This document shows, piece after piece, positions 32,645 to 40,523 of a DNA stretch of 64,000 bases. The translations under genes and the position numbers were made by a program. The DNA lies in assembly GCF_001022965.1 (NCBI RefSeq), contig NZ_LECZ01000024.1, forward strand, positions 1 to 64,000. Direction: 5' to 3'. The stretch comes from Enterobacter genomosp. O. GTDB taxonomy: Bacteria; Pseudomonadota; Gammaproteobacteria; Enterobacterales; Enterobacteriaceae. Position 1 is the first letter of the stretch; each line of letters begins with the position of its first letter. Under the pieces are notes generated by a model that searched no databases, was not told where the DNA came from, and was given only the letters and a program-made list of their open reading frames with translations.

Positions 32645-34041
32645 TCCTTTAATTGATTATAGATTTTAGTTCTCATAAGAATGATGAGGATAATAAAACA
32701 GATCACTATCTTTATAGATAAGGAGATCCATAGCGGTAAAGAATCAAGATAAATTACAAAGAAATAAGAAATCAATAATAAAGCCGAATACCACAATAAC
32801 AAAAACCATGATACTGGGTTTGCCTTTAACATGACTGTCGCTATGAGATAATGGAAAAATGCTAGCATGAAATAAGCTAATACTGTAGCCCATGCAGCTC
32901 CATGGATACCGTATATTGGTATGAGAAGATAATTCAACGCTACATTAATTGCTACAGCAAGTAACGTACCAATTGAAACAAATATTGTTTTTTTCTCATA
33001 GAAGGTAAAGTTAACATAACTTAAATAAATATGTATTAAAGAGTTGCCAATCAATATGACAGGGACTACTGATATACTTTCCCTATAGCGATGGTCCGCA
33101 AGAATTTCAACCATTTGTTTTGAAAAAAGAATAGATAAAAATGATATTATTAATAATAACATGGAGCTTATATCAATAATTCGTATTATTTTTTCATTAT
33201 CCTTCGAATCAAGAAATTTATATAATTTAGGCTGCCATGAAGAGTTCCAGGCCATTACAACAACTAATATACACATTCCGATATTATATGCGAAAGAATA
33301 TATACCAGCTTGCCCCTCCCCTAACATCTTTGCAATAAACAATCTGTCAACTTGTGAAAGCAAAGCATTTGAAAGAACATGTATAATTAATGGAGAACTA
33401 AATGCTAGAGCAGATATAAAATATCTTACATTAAATTTTAATACAGCTATCTTTTTTAATTTCCTCAAGACATAGGCCAGTAAAACAAAACTGATCACTA
33501 ACTGAGCATAAACCTTTGCAAGATATTTATCTTGGGTTAAATACCAAGCGAATAAAAAAATGACAATAACTTCTGATACTTTGCTTACTATATTCAATTT
33601 GACAAAGCTAGAGCTAAGCCGAGCACCTTGTAGATAGCTTGTATATATATATATGTAGCTTAGCAGAATACAGATAGCGACAACCCAATAAACATCATAT
33701 GTGCTAATACTTAGTAACGCACCAAGCGGAACAGCAAAATATATACATAAAGCGACTAACAATACTTGCGCGACGGTCAGTCCCCATAAAACGCTTCCAA
33801 GATATACTGGAAAATCAACTTCGTTTTTCATATAGGCGTTGATTACAGCATTTTGGAGATTTAAACTTATAAAAACATATAAAATCATGACTGCTGAATT
33901 TATAAGGGACATCCGCCCATAATCTTCCGGCGACATGATTCTTGAAAGCAGAGGTAGCGAGATAAACATAAATCCTTTGACAAAAAGATCCCCTAAAAAG
34001 TAATTTATAAAATCTTTAAATGTCTTGTTTTTTTTACTCAT
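32641..34041 (-). CDS. wzx: O-antigen flippase Wzx
   Basis: This 466-residue protein has about twelve to fourteen membrane helices and the layout of the polysaccharide transporter (MOP) family: an N-terminal FINYFLGDLFVKGFMFISLP, then LLSRIMSPEDYG near residue 32, a typical family signature. It moves the undecaprenyl-linked O unit across the inner membrane to Wzy. It overlaps the upstream glycosyltransferase gene by one base and wzy by four. Confidence 0.9.
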   Translation of the reverse strand: MSKKNKTFKDFINYFLGDLFVKGFMFISLPLLSRIMSPEDYGRMSLINSAVMILYVFISLNLQNAVINAYMKNEVDFPVYLGSVLWGLTVAQVLLVALCIYFAVPLGALLSISTYDVYWVVAICILLSYIYIYTSYLQGARLSSSFVKLNIVSKVSEVIVIFLFAWYLTQDKYLAKVYAQLVISFVLLAYVLRKLKKIAVLKFNVRYFISALAFSSPLIIHVLSNALLSQVDRLFIAKMLGEGQAGIYSFAYNIGMCILVVVMAWNSSWQPKLYKFLDSKDNEKIIRIIDISSMLLLIISFLSILFSKQMVEILADHRYRESISVVPVILIGNSLIHIYLSYVNFTFYEKKTIFVSIGTLLAVAINVALNYLLIPIYGIHGAAWATVLAYFMLAFFHYLIATVMLKANPVSWFLLLWYSALLLISYFFVIYLDSLPLWISLSIKIVICFIILIILMRTKIYNQLKE

Positions 34042-35096
34042 CAGATGCTACCTACATAAGCATCGACCTGTGCTTTTGCTATTTCTATTGCATTGAATTC
34101 GCTTGCACCACGGAGATAGCGCTCATAATTGTTTTCCATTATCATCAATGCATCAATAAAGGATTGTGTATCGTTTACATCAAAGATAATACCATTTCTC
34201 TCATTGACTAAATCACTGTGACAGCCCACATGGTTACTAACTATTACAGGAAGCCCCAAAGTTAAAGCCTCCTCCACAACTAATCCCCATGGTTCAGATA
34301 AAGATGGGAGTATAAAACAATCACTTTTGAGTATTTCTTTTGATAACTCTTTATTGTCAATATAGCCTAAAAATTTGATATTGTTGTATTTTTTATTATC
34401 TAGCTGTTTTTTTAAGGGGCCATCTCCGATAAGTATCAATTCGTAAGGAAGGTTTTTGAAAATATTCACCATAAAATCTATATTTTTTTCCGGTGAAATC
34501 CTTCCAATGTAGATGAACCGAAGAGGTCTATTTATTTTATATTCTTTTTTATTCAGTAAACAGGTTTCTTTAAAATTAGAGAGGCCAACGCCATGGGTAA
34601 TAACAGTTTCCCCTTTAAAAGAGAACATTTCCAAAATTGCTTTTTGCAATTGACCTGAAGGATAAGCTAATGACATACGCCCGACCGCTATTTTTTTCAG
34701 AAACCAAGTTAAACCACTTTTCTTCGTTTCAATAATGCTACTTTCGATCACTATTGCATTTTTATTCCTCTTATTAAACAACGCTGCTAAAGTGACTTCT
34801 TTAACTTCCCACCCTGAAAATACAATTTTTTTGTATGAAATTGTACTTAACTTTTTAAGTAAGTTGAATAGTGTTTTTATTTTATTCCTATCTTCAAAAC
34901 TTCCTCTGTTAAGAAAATAGTGATCAAATTCAAAATTAAATGAATAGAAATCTTTGTTTCTAATTTTCGACTCATCTGAAACGAATATTACAAATATATT
35001 TTTCTTTTTTTGAATTTCGTTAAACAAATTTACTTTATAGAAAGCAGGTACATTAGTAAGAAATACTGCATCGTATTGTTTTCTATTAAATTTCAT
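34041..35096 (-). CDS. GT4-family glycosyltransferase of the O-antigen operon
   Basis: This 351-residue GT-B enzyme has a clear donor domain: IYIGRISPEKNIDFMV (about residues 195-210), LIGDGPLKKQL (about 222) and SEPWGLVVEEAL (about 268), with the E-x7-E glutamates. It probably adds a sugar to the growing O unit; the donor is unknown. The sequence is AT-rich, and its 5' end overlaps the previous gene by 11 bases while the 3' end overlaps wzx by one, so it is translated as part of the polycistron. Confidence 0.82.
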   Translation of the reverse strand: MKFNRKQYDAVFLTNVPAFYKVNLFNEIQKKKNIFVIFVSDESKIRNKDFYSFNFEFDHYFLNRGSFEDRNKIKTLFNLLKKLSTISYKKIVFSGWEVKEVTLAALFNKRNKNAIVIESSIIETKKSGLTWFLKKIAVGRMSLAYPSGQLQKAILEMFSFKGETVITHGVGLSNFKETCLLNKKEYKINRPLRFIYIGRISPEKNIDFMVNIFKNLPYELILIGDGPLKKQLDNKKYNNIKFLGYIDNKELSKEILKSDCFILPSLSEPWGLVVEEALTLGLPVIVSNHVGCHSDLVNERNGIIFDVNDTQSFIDALMIMENNYERYLRGASEFNAIEIAKAQVDAYVGSI

Positions 35097-36183
35097 TCAA
35101 CAACTCTCGCCATTTTGCAATTACGTTTGATTCTTTAAATTTATCAATAGACGCCGTAGCGTTATTTTTTAACCGTTTTCTTTCTTCTTCGTTATTTATT
35201 AAAAAAGAGATAGCTTTTGACAATTTAATTGTATCACCGGTTGGAACTAACAACCCATTATCACTTGTGATTATGCTTTTAGGACCAGCCGGGCAATCAA
35301 AACTTATGCATGCCAAGCCGCTGCTAAGAGCTTCTAAAAGCACCATTCCCAGGCCTTCAAAGCGAGAAGAAAGCACGAATATTTCTGCAGAAGAATAATA
35401 TTCATGTATATTATTTTGAAAGGGTATTATTTCAGCATTAGATATTTTTAAGTCGGTAATTAGAGCGTTTAAATTGTCATGCTCTTCTCCGTCACCAATG
35501 ATCTTTAAGCACCAGTCATGAGCATTTACTTTAGCCCAAGCATTTAGAAGTAAATCAAAACCCTTTTGATGAGTTAATCGCCCCACAGCAAGTACAATTT
35601 TTCGTTCTATATTATTATTAGGCGTATTATTCGTCTCAAAACTTATAATATTTGGAATGATTTTATGTTTGTCACGGGGTAACCATTTCAAATATTTTAT
35701 TTGATCTTCGTTTGTTTGCGATACAACAGCTGATAATTTAGGATATAGTGCTCTCCTAATCATTCTTAACGCTGAGTTACCTATATCATGTTCAAAATGT
35801 TCAATCGCTATAATTTTACTTTTCTTTGCTAACAAGAATAATAGCAAAGACATTTTTATATCACATGAAATAAGAACATCGTTTTCACTCAGGTCTAATT
35901 TTTTTCTCTTGAGCTGCTTTAACTTCCTAATAAGATATAAAAAATCAAACTTTAATCCTGCGATAGCTCCTAGATTCCGATTATACATACTTTTTTCAAA
36001 GTCATCGTACAAATAGATTACTTTTACTTTATCATCTGGGACAAATGATAAGGTTCTAGTTGCACGATATAAACTAATGACAGTTACATCATAAAATTTA
36101 GCCAATCCATTGGCTAAAGCAACTGAAACACGCTCAATACCACCTTTCGAACTTAAATCTCCTAAGAAAATGTATATTTTCAT
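35086..36183 (-). CDS. GT4-family glycosyltransferase of the O-antigen operon
   Basis: This 365-residue GT-B enzyme shows GGIERVSVALANGLA at the N-terminus (about residues 14-28), AVGRLTHQKGFDLLL (about 196-210), IIGDGEE (about 226) and FEGLGMVLLEAL with the E-x7-E pair (about 276-287). These are classic GT4 signatures. The donor sugar cannot be predicted. It overlaps the glycerophosphotransferase gene by four bases and the next glycosyltransferase by 11. Confidence 0.85.
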   Translation of the reverse strand: MKIYIFLGDLSSKGGIERVSVALANGLAKFYDVTVISLYRATRTLSFVPDDKVKVIYLYDDFEKSMYNRNLGAIAGLKFDFLYLIRKLKQLKRKKLDLSENDVLISCDIKMSLLLFLLAKKSKIIAIEHFEHDIGNSALRMIRRALYPKLSAVVSQTNEDQIKYLKWLPRDKHKIIPNIISFETNNTPNNNIERKIVLAVGRLTHQKGFDLLLNAWAKVNAHDWCLKIIGDGEEHDNLNALITDLKISNAEIIPFQNNIHEYYSSAEIFVLSSRFEGLGMVLLEALSSGLACISFDCPAGPKSIITSDNGLLVPTGDTIKLSKAISFLINNEEERKRLKNNATASIDKFKESNVIAKWRELLNEI

Positions 36184-37340
36184 GATAAACTCTTCATCAG
36201 TTCAATGACTCTCTGGCTATTATTAGCATCCGTATATTTGTTTATTATTAGATTTATTTGCTTTCGCCTTTCAGTATGTTCATCAACGCCCGTGATAATT
36301 TTATCGATAGCTCTTAATAATGAATTCTGACTGTTTACCTTATCGCCAGGTGTCCAAAAATCAAAAGGTTCTAAAGTAAACCCACCGCGTGAAGAGCTAT
36401 AAGCCTCAACATCAGGAACTAAGAAAATTAGAGGCTTATTTAGAATCAAGAAATCTAAATAAATTGATGAATAATCTGTTATTAAAACATCAACTACAGA
36501 AAGCAACTGATTCAAATCGATATTTTTTTGAGTGAGTTCTTCAGAGCTTATGATAGTTATATTCGAACTCAATGTTGCGACCCCTCGAAAATATTCTTCC
36601 TCATATGGATGCAATTTTAATATTAAATGAGTATTGTTTTGCTCGAGAAAATTATCTATATCTTCCATACAGAAATCATTTACTCGAAGAAAGTTGTTAT
36701 CAATAATTCCCTTACCATCAGAGTATCTCTTATCTTCATTATTCATCCGGAATGTAGGTGCAAACATCACTATTTTTTTGTTCTTGCTTGATTTAACACC
36801 AACATCTGCCAAGCTGATTGGCTTGAATAAAAAATCATTGCGAGGCTGGCCAGTAATATATACATTATTAGCTTTTTCACGAAAGCTTGCCGAAATTATA
36901 GAACGCATAATTTCTGACGTGGCAATCCTAATAGCTGAATAATCTATCATTCCTAGATGATCATTCTCTCCAAGGTAACAGATTTTTTTAAAAGGCATTC
37001 CATGCCACAAACTAATGTACTTTTGATTTTTTGCAATTGGACCTATCATTTCATTATGCGTAGTAATAATATACTTACTTGTAAAGTAGTAGAATAATTC
37101 TCTTAAAGAACCAATTGCAACTGTGGTTATTTTTTTTTGATCAATTTCTTTTTTTATAGACCAAACGATATGATATGGAAGATCATTTTCTATAATATAA
37201 TCGCTTAGCGCCTTACAATTGCCCGAGTAATCAGGTTTGCTTTTAAAAAAAATTCTATTTTTTTTCTTTGGGATAAGATAGTTTAACAATGAAATGATTT
37301 TACTGATTGTTATTCTGAATGATTTTTTTAAATTTGTCAT
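36180..37340 (-). CDS. CDP-glycerol glycerophosphotransferase family protein (TagB/TagF type)
   Basis: This 386-residue protein is of the length of single-domain TagB-like enzymes, which transfer sn-glycerol-3-phosphate from CDP-glycerol to a lipid-linked acceptor. Family motifs are seen in order: SLWHGMPFKKICYLG (about residues 110-124), TGQPRNDFLF (about 164-173), MFAPTFR (about 193-199), LKLHPYEEEY (about 242-251) and VDVLITDYSSIYLDFLI (about 282-298). The DYSS loop and the HP histidine are the likely CDP-glycerol-binding and catalytic parts. It overlaps the CDP-glycerol-forming gene by four bases, which supports a glycerol-phosphate product. Other polyol phosphates such as ribitol are less likely given TagD. 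Confidence 0.87.
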   Translation of the reverse strand: MTNLKKSFRITISKIISLLNYLIPKKKNRIFFKSKPDYSGNCKALSDYIIENDLPYHIVWSIKKEIDQKKITTVAIGSLRELFYYFTSKYIITTHNEMIGPIAKNQKYISLWHGMPFKKICYLGENDHLGMIDYSAIRIATSEIMRSIISASFREKANNVYITGQPRNDFLFKPISLADVGVKSSKNKKIVMFAPTFRMNNEDKRYSDGKGIIDNNFLRVNDFCMEDIDNFLEQNNTHLILKLHPYEEEYFRGVATLSSNITIISSEELTQKNIDLNQLLSVVDVLITDYSSIYLDFLILNKPLIFLVPDVEAYSSSRGGFTLEPFDFWTPGDKVNSQNSLLRAIDKIITGVDEHTERRKQINLIINKYTDANNSQRVIELMKSLS

Positions 37341-37732
37341 CTGAGGGTCTTCACAACTTCAATAATTTCTGTAGTAGATACTGATGGTGTTCTTGGTAAA
37401 TATATCACATCACAAATGTCATTTACCCAATCAAATCGGCCAGTCCAATCATCCCCCATAACTAAAACATCAGCTTTGTACTGACTTATATACTCTTTTT
37501 TTTGCTCTAAGGATTCTTCAATAAATACGTCGGTAACTACTCTAAGAGAACTTATTATACGGCAGCGATCATCCTGGTTATATATAGGGTAACGCCCTTT
37601 TTTATTGAAATTTAATTTATCTGAACTTACACCTACAATAAGACAGTCACCAAATGAGGCTGCACGCTCAAGGATATTTACATGACCAACATGAAAAACA
37701 TCAAATGTACCAAAAGTAATAATTCTCTTCAT
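37337..37732 (-). CDS. tagD: Glycerol-3-phosphate cytidylyltransferase (TagD type)
   Basis: This 131-residue enzyme would make CDP-glycerol from CTP and glycerol-3-phosphate. It has the cytidylyltransferase signature HVGH (residues 14-17), GVSSDKLN (about 34-41) and RTPSVSTTEI near the C-terminus (about 114-123), the counterpart of RTEGISTT in TagD. It is the first gene of the O-antigen operon and is translationally coupled to the TagB/F-like gene. Bacillus TagD (129 residues) has nearly the same length. The symbol is used for family identity; gct is also in use for O-antigen versions. Confidence 0.9.
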   Translation of the reverse strand: MKRIITFGTFDVFHVGHVNILERAASFGDCLIVGVSSDKLNFNKKGRYPIYNQDDRCRIISSLRVVTDVFIEESLEQKKEYISQYKADVLVMGDDWTGRFDWVNDICDVIYLPRTPSVSTTEIIEVVKTLR

Positions 37733-37750
37733 CGTTCTCTCGCAATTAAG

Positions 37751-37789
37751 TAAGCTACCGCCCCTGGCTCAACAGCTACCAGTGCACTG
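37751..37789 (-). promoter_or_regulatory. JUMPstart element with ops, O-antigen operon
   Basis: On the minus strand this reads CAGTGCACTGGTAGCTGTTG and ends in AGCCAGGGGCGGTAGCTTA, a close match to the 39-base JUMPstart sequence of polysaccharide operons. The ops core GGCGGTAG, which pauses RNA polymerase and recruits the antiterminator RfaH, is intact, followed by CTTA in place of the more common CGTG. Confidence 0.92.
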
Positions 37790-37963
37790 AATGACGCATG
37801 AATGTCTCATTTTCAGTTGTCTGCTTGCGGATAAAACTGCCGCTAGACAACTGCAATACAACTCTGTTAATTGTCGTCCTAAATGACCTCAGAAACAAGC
37901 ACAAATCGTTACAAATCAGTCCACATTTGAATCAGATAACTCCATGTTATCACTAGAATTAAT

Positions 37964-38023
37964 AACAAAAAACGGCAGTTACCATTTTGGTTATGTTTAC
38001 ACACACCAAATGATAACTGCCGC
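37964..38023 (-). terminator. Terminator hairpin of galF
   Basis: Arms CGGCAGTTATCATTTGG (read on the minus strand, 38022-38006) and CCAAAATGGTAACTGCCG (37990-37973) pair over about 17 positions with one mismatch and one bulge around a 15-base loop. On the minus strand six T follow the stem, 24 bases after the galF stop. The plus strand also has an A-rich left side. Confidence 0.8.
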
Positions 38024-38046
38024 TTTTTCAAATAAACAAAGACGGA

Positions 38047-38943
38047 TCAGTCGTTAGCCAGCAACTTCTCAATCCGACTTCTGAACTTCGCCCCTTCCTT
38101 CAGGTTGCGCAGTCCATAGTTCACAAACGCCTGCATATACCCCATTTTCTTACCGCAGTCATAGCTATCGCCGGTCATCAGCATCGCATCAACGGACTGC
38201 TTTTTCGCCAGCTCGGCAATTGCGTCGGTCAACTGGATACGGTCCCAGGCACCTGGCGCGGTTTTTTCCAGCTCGGCCCAGATATCTGCGTTCAGAACAT
38301 AGCGGCCAACCGCCATCAGGTCGGAATCCAGCGTCTGCGGCTGATCCGGTTTTTCGATGAACTCAACGATGCGGCTCACCTGCCCTTCCGTCTCCAGCGG
38401 CTCTTTCGTCTGGATAACGGAGTATTCGGAGAGGTCGCCTTTCATGCGTTTTGCCAGCACCTGGCTACGGCCCGTTTCATTGAAACGTGCGACCATTGCC
38501 GCCAGGTTGTAGCGCAGCGGATCGGCAGACGCGGTATCAATGATGATGTCCGGCAGCACAACGATGAACGGGTTATCACCCACAACCGGACGGGCGCACA
38601 GGATAGAGTGACCCAGCCCCAGCGGCTGCGCCTGGCGCACGTTCATGATGGTCACGCCCGGCGGACAAATTGACTGTACTTCCGCCAGCAGCTGGCGTTT
38701 GACGCGCTGCTCAAGCAGCGCTTCGAGTTCGTAAGAGGTGTCGAAGTGGTTCTCTACCGCATTCTTGGACGAGTGCGTAACCAGGACGATTTCTTTGATC
38801 CCTGCAGCAACAATCTCGTCGACAATGTATTGAATCATCGGCTTGTCGACGATCGGCAGCATCTCTTTAGGAATGGCTTTTGTGGCTGGCAGCATATGCA
38901 TGCCCAAGCCTGCTACCGGAATGACTGCTTTCAAATTAATCAT
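38047..38943 (-). CDS. galF: GalU regulator / UTP-glucose-1-phosphate uridylyltransferase-like GalF
   Basis: This 298-residue protein is close to E. coli GalF, a GalU paralogue reported to bind and modulate GalU, raising UDP-glucose levels. The nucleotidyltransferase fold is intact ([20 protein letters not shown], about residues 21-40), but the substrate loop reads [12 protein letters not shown] where active GalU has GLGTRMLPATKA. That change is typical of GalF and fits weak or no activity. The start at 38943 (MINLKAV) has GGAAG upstream. It lies between the colanic acid operon and the O-antigen operon, as in E. coli. Confidence 0.94.
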   Translation of the reverse strand: MINLKAVIPVAGLGMHMLPATKAIPKEMLPIVDKPMIQYIVDEIVAAGIKEIVLVTHSSKNAVENHFDTSYELEALLEQRVKRQLLAEVQSICPPGVTIMNVRQAQPLGLGHSILCARPVVGDNPFIVVLPDIIIDTASADPLRYNLAAMVARFNETGRSQVLAKRMKGDLSEYSVIQTKEPLETEGQVSRIVEFIEKPDQPQTLDSDLMAVGRYVLNADIWAELEKTAPGAWDRIQLTDAIAELAKKQSVDAMLMTGDSYDCGKKMGYMQAFVNYGLRNLKEGAKFRSRIEKLLAND

Positions 38944-39119
38944 TATATCTTCCACCTTAAAATGGTTGACGAATTATAGCTCTTAAACCCGTTTTCGCCA
39001 GCATGATTTGCCGTGATTATTAGGTAATGTTACGCCCTGGCTACACAAATTTCTGTAGTTGTAATCTGATTAGATGGCACTTTTGTGCCAGGAATAGTCC
39101 CAAAATCGACAATTGTCGA

Positions 39120-40511
39120 TTATCTGTGCGGAAGCGCAAAATTCAGCCGCTCGGTATTCACCACCTGCTGATCAACCCGGTCGATATCCACTGAGCTCTG
39201 CCCCTTCTCATTGACGGCTTTTATGTTCGCCAGCGACAGCAGCGTCTCGTCTTTAGCCATAAATTTGCCCCGCACGTCCTTGCGCAGGTCGAAATTGATC
39301 TTCAGGGCAGGTCCCACGGCAGCTTCCTGCATCACATTGATATTTCGTAAGAAAAGATGCTGAGGTTTATTGTGCAGTTCCAGGGTAGCGCGCTGCATCT
39401 CGACGTTAGTAATCGCAACAAATGACGTGGCGTTGCCGGATGAAATTTGTATTCCGCGCAGCTTATACGCAAGCTGGCGATTATCGAGGTGAATATTGTT
39501 GAGCTTAAAGTTTTGTGGAATGGACAAATAATCGCCTTTAATCACGCCGTAGCCGATGAGCATTCCGGCACTATTTACCATATCGACATTATCAATAATG
39601 AAATTATCACAGCCATAAATTGCTACCGTGGCGTTGTCTATTCCCGCCTTTTTACTGAAGTCGGGCGTAATATTTTTGGCCTTTATATTACGGATAACAA
39701 AATGCTTGCCGTTTTCAACATGTACCAGCTGACGGCAGTTGCTGCCGGTGATGTTGGCCACCACGAAGTTCTTAACAGTTTGCTTTTCCGGATAGTCATT
39801 ATCGTAGGTGCTTCCGGCGAGGCCAATGCCAATGCCCCAGTTGATCTTGCCGTTCGTGCAGTTGATGTTGTCGATCACATGGTCGGAAATCAGGATATTG
39901 CGGTCATTAATGGCGACGTTCCACTCGATCGCATCGCCCTGCAGGTGGCTAAATTTGCTGTTGGTGATGCGTGCACCGTCCACCTGGTTATGGAACCCCT
40001 GGCGCAGAATGGCATAGTTGGCCTGGCTCACGCTAATGTTATCAATGACAAGATTGCGCATCACGCTGGGCTTCTTGCCGCCGATGTAGATCTGCGTCAC
40101 CGGACCAAACCCGCTCATCGCGAGTCCTTTGATCGCACAGTCAGAGCCGCGAACGTCCAGGGTAATATTTTCCGTGCGTCCCGCGCCTTCGCCAATGACC
40201 TTACTGCCCTCCTGCAGGACGAATCGGCCGCGTCCGTTGCCGGTTAACGCCCCGCGGATCAGCAGCGTTTTCCCGTCAGGAATGAAAATGCCCGTATTGA
40301 TGTTTTCGCAGGTGAGCCCCGCAGGGACAACAACCGTGTCCCCATCTTTAAACGCCTGCTTAAAGGCGGCGATCCAGTCGTTGTTATTGTACTGATTCAC
40401 AGAAACCGTTCTTCCGGTTGCAGCCCGCGCAAGGCGGGACGACAGCAGCGGCGCGGCGGCCAGAACGGACAGAGAAGAGACGAAGGTGCGTCGGGTAATC
40501 TTTTTCAGCAT
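39120..40511 (-). CDS. wcaM: Colanic acid biosynthesis protein WcaM, exported beta-helix protein
   Basis: This 463-residue protein is the last gene of the colanic acid operon. The N-terminus carries [16 protein letters not shown] (twin arginine at residues 7-8), a Tat-type export signal ending near ARA-ATG (about residue 31). The mature part contains many short repeats with N and I ladders (for example [18 protein letters not shown]) and looks like a right-handed parallel beta-helix, as in pectate-lyase or glycosidase folds. Its exact role in colanic acid production is not known. It starts 12 bases after the wcaL stop. Confidence 0.92.
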   Translation of the reverse strand: MLKKITRRTFVSSLSVLAAAPLLSSRLARAATGRTVSVNQYNNNDWIAAFKQAFKDGDTVVVPAGLTCENINTGIFIPDGKTLLIRGALTGNGRGRFVLQEGSKVIGEGAGRTENITLDVRGSDCAIKGLAMSGFGPVTQIYIGGKKPSVMRNLVIDNISVSQANYAILRQGFHNQVDGARITNSKFSHLQGDAIEWNVAINDRNILISDHVIDNINCTNGKINWGIGIGLAGSTYDNDYPEKQTVKNFVVANITGSNCRQLVHVENGKHFVIRNIKAKNITPDFSKKAGIDNATVAIYGCDNFIIDNVDMVNSAGMLIGYGVIKGDYLSIPQNFKLNNIHLDNRQLAYKLRGIQISSGNATSFVAITNVEMQRATLELHNKPQHLFLRNINVMQEAAVGPALKINFDLRKDVRGKFMAKDETLLSLANIKAVNEKGQSSVDIDRVDQQVVNTERLNFALPHR

Positions 40512-40523
40512 ACAACCTCGGCG

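Larger units (their letters stand above)
37733..38046 (-). promoter_or_regulatory. Leader and promoter region of the O-antigen operon
   Basis: These 314 bases separate galF from the first O-antigen gene. They hold the galF terminator hairpin (37964-38023) and the JUMPstart/ops element (37751-37789). About 175 bases lie between them, where the operon promoter must lie. TTGTGC and TAGGAC at a 17-base distance (about 37874-37902) is the best-spaced pair I could find and is weak. Confidence 0.6.
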
